Part shown: positions 63,171 to 64,000 of the stretch, one piece after another
Layout: every line of letters starts with the position of its first letter
How positions within the stretch are numbered: position 1 is the stretch's first letter
NCBI RefSeq assembly: GCF_040273735.1
Contig: NZ_JBELZM010000008.1
Location: 1-64,000, forward strand
DNA: 64,000 bases
Reading direction: 5' to 3'
From: Solibacillus sp040273735
GTDB lineage: Bacteria > Bacillota > Bacilli > Bacillales_A > Planococcaceae
Made by a program: the position numbers and the translations under genes
Notes under the pieces: generated by a model
What the model saw: only the letters and a program-made list of their open reading frames with translations
Told to the model about the DNA's origin: nothing
The model's database searches: none

Positions 63171-64000
63171 ATGATTAACTATAAACATGAACCATTTACA
63201 GATTTCTCGGTAGAAGAAAACAAGCAAGCTTATTTGGAAGCGCTTAAAAAAGTAGAATCACAGCTTGGTGCCGACTATCCTCTAATTATCGGTGGCGAAC
63301 GTATTACGACAGAAGAAAAAATTGTATCATATAACCCGGCAAAGAAAACAGAAGTGATCGGGTCTGTATCAAAAGCTTCAAAAGACTTGGCTGAAAAAGC
63401 GATGCAAGAAGCAGATAAAGCATTCAAATCATGGAAAAAGGTTAAACCTGAAATCCGTGCAGACGTATTATTCAAAGCAGCGACAATTATCCGTCGCCGT
63501 AAGCATGAGTTTTCTGCATGGTTAACGAAAGAAGCAGGTAAGCCATGGAATGAGGCGGATGCCGATACTGCAGAAGCGATCGACTTTTTAGAATATTATG
63601 GCCGTCAAATGCTGGAAATGAAAGATGGACGTAAAGTAGAAAGCCGTCCAAATGAATACAACCGTTATGATTATATTCCACTAGGGATCGGGATTGTTAT
63701 TTCACCTTGGAACTTCCCGTTCGCTATTATGGCAGGTACAACTGTAGCTGCTGTTGTTACTGGCAACACAGTTTTATTAAAACCAGCATCAACAACACCG
63801 GTTGTCGCTTATAAGTTTATTGAAGTACTTGAAGAAGCAGGTTTACCTAAAGGCGTAGTAAACTTCGTACCTGGTAGTGGGGCAGAAGTAGGGGACTACT
63901 TAGTAGACCACCCGAAAACACGCTTCATCAGTTTTACAGGTTCTCGTGATGTCGGCTTACGTATTAACGAACGTGCATCAAAATTAAGTCCAGGTCAAAT
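63171..64000 (+). CDS. L-glutamate gamma-semialdehyde (P5C) dehydrogenase, 5' part
   Basis: An open frame from ATG 63171 (CGGAGGT 8 nt upstream) runs off the right edge without a stop; 276 codons are visible. It matches the RocA/PruA aldehyde dehydrogenase family: KKVESQLGADYPLIIGGERITTEEKI, IRRRKHEFSAWLTKEAGKPWNEADADTAEAIDFLEYY, GIGIVISPWNFPFAIMAG, GNTVLLKPASTTP and the NAD-loop FTGSRDVGLRINERA. The catalytic cysteine lies beyond the window. The enzyme turns P5C semialdehyde into glutamate and completes proline breakdown. Confidence 0.95.
   Translation, partial: MINYKHEPFTDFSVEENKQAYLEALKKVESQLGADYPLIIGGERITTEEKIVSYNPAKKTEVIGSVSKASKDLAEKAMQEADKAFKSWKKVKPEIRADVLFKAATIIRRRKHEFSAWLTKEAGKPWNEADADTAEAIDFLEYYGRQMLEMKDGRKVESRPNEYNRYDYIPLGIGIVISPWNFPFAIMAGTTVAAVVTGNTVLLKPASTTPVVAYKFIEVLEEAGLPKGVVNFVPGSGAEVGDYLVDHPKTRFISFTGSRDVGLRINERASKLSPGQ

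Overview
The window is low-GC Firmicutes DNA. Strong AGGAGG-type ribosome binding sites, the pur operon order, the yerABC-pcrBA-ligA-camS-gatCAB order, spore-surface genes and PutP/PruA-type proline catabolism all point to an endospore-forming member of the Bacillales. My best guess is the Planococcaceae (Solibacillus or Lysinibacillus type), but the genus is inferred and not shown. I see no tRNA, transposase, phage gene or CRISPR array.

Layout: 1-877 is the end of an rRNA operon (23S 3' end, 5S, terminator). 906-4791 holds a GNAT acetyltransferase on the minus strand and a response regulator/sensor kinase/lipoprotein operon. 4909-18585 is the purine region: a YebG-like NETI protein, two PurBoxes, a sigma-A promoter, a guanine-type riboswitch with terminator, then purE-K-B-C-S-Q-L-F-M-N-H. 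A 372-bp gap follows that contains five tandem hairpins, each carrying a UGGCCGGG-type loop, bounded by a possible promoter and an intrinsic terminator, and then purD. This leader is the most unusual feature in the window.

18605-23412 is an accessory block of probable spore-surface and coiled-coil proteins, including a BclB-type exosporium domain, lying between purD and yerA. 23724-36742 returns to conserved Bacillales order: yerA, yerB, yerC, pcrB, pcrA, ligA, camS, gatC, gatA, gatB.

36881-57849 is a sugar or glycan utilisation island. It has nagA plus a GNAT, an alpha/beta hydrolase with a DUF624 (YesL-like) membrane protein, an ABC sugar importer without its own ATPase, and an oxidoreductase. 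An unusual regulator (degenerate GGDEF-like domain plus winged helix) is divergent from a ten-gene operon: SDR-like protein, DHDPS-family lyase, zinc-type dehydrogenase, two Gfo/Idh oxidoreductases, an unknown protein, a DUF4838-like protein, an FAD oxidoreductase, a double GNAT and a ROK kinase. An MsmX-type ATPase follows and probably energises the importer. The substrate cannot be named from sequence.

57925-64000 is proline catabolism: a PucR-type regulator, putP, proline dehydrogenase, a sigma-54-activator-like regulator that has lost the residues needed to activate sigma-54, and the start of the P5C dehydrogenase gene, which runs off the window. Three related 17-bp TGCA-flanked dyads lie beside these genes and may be operators.
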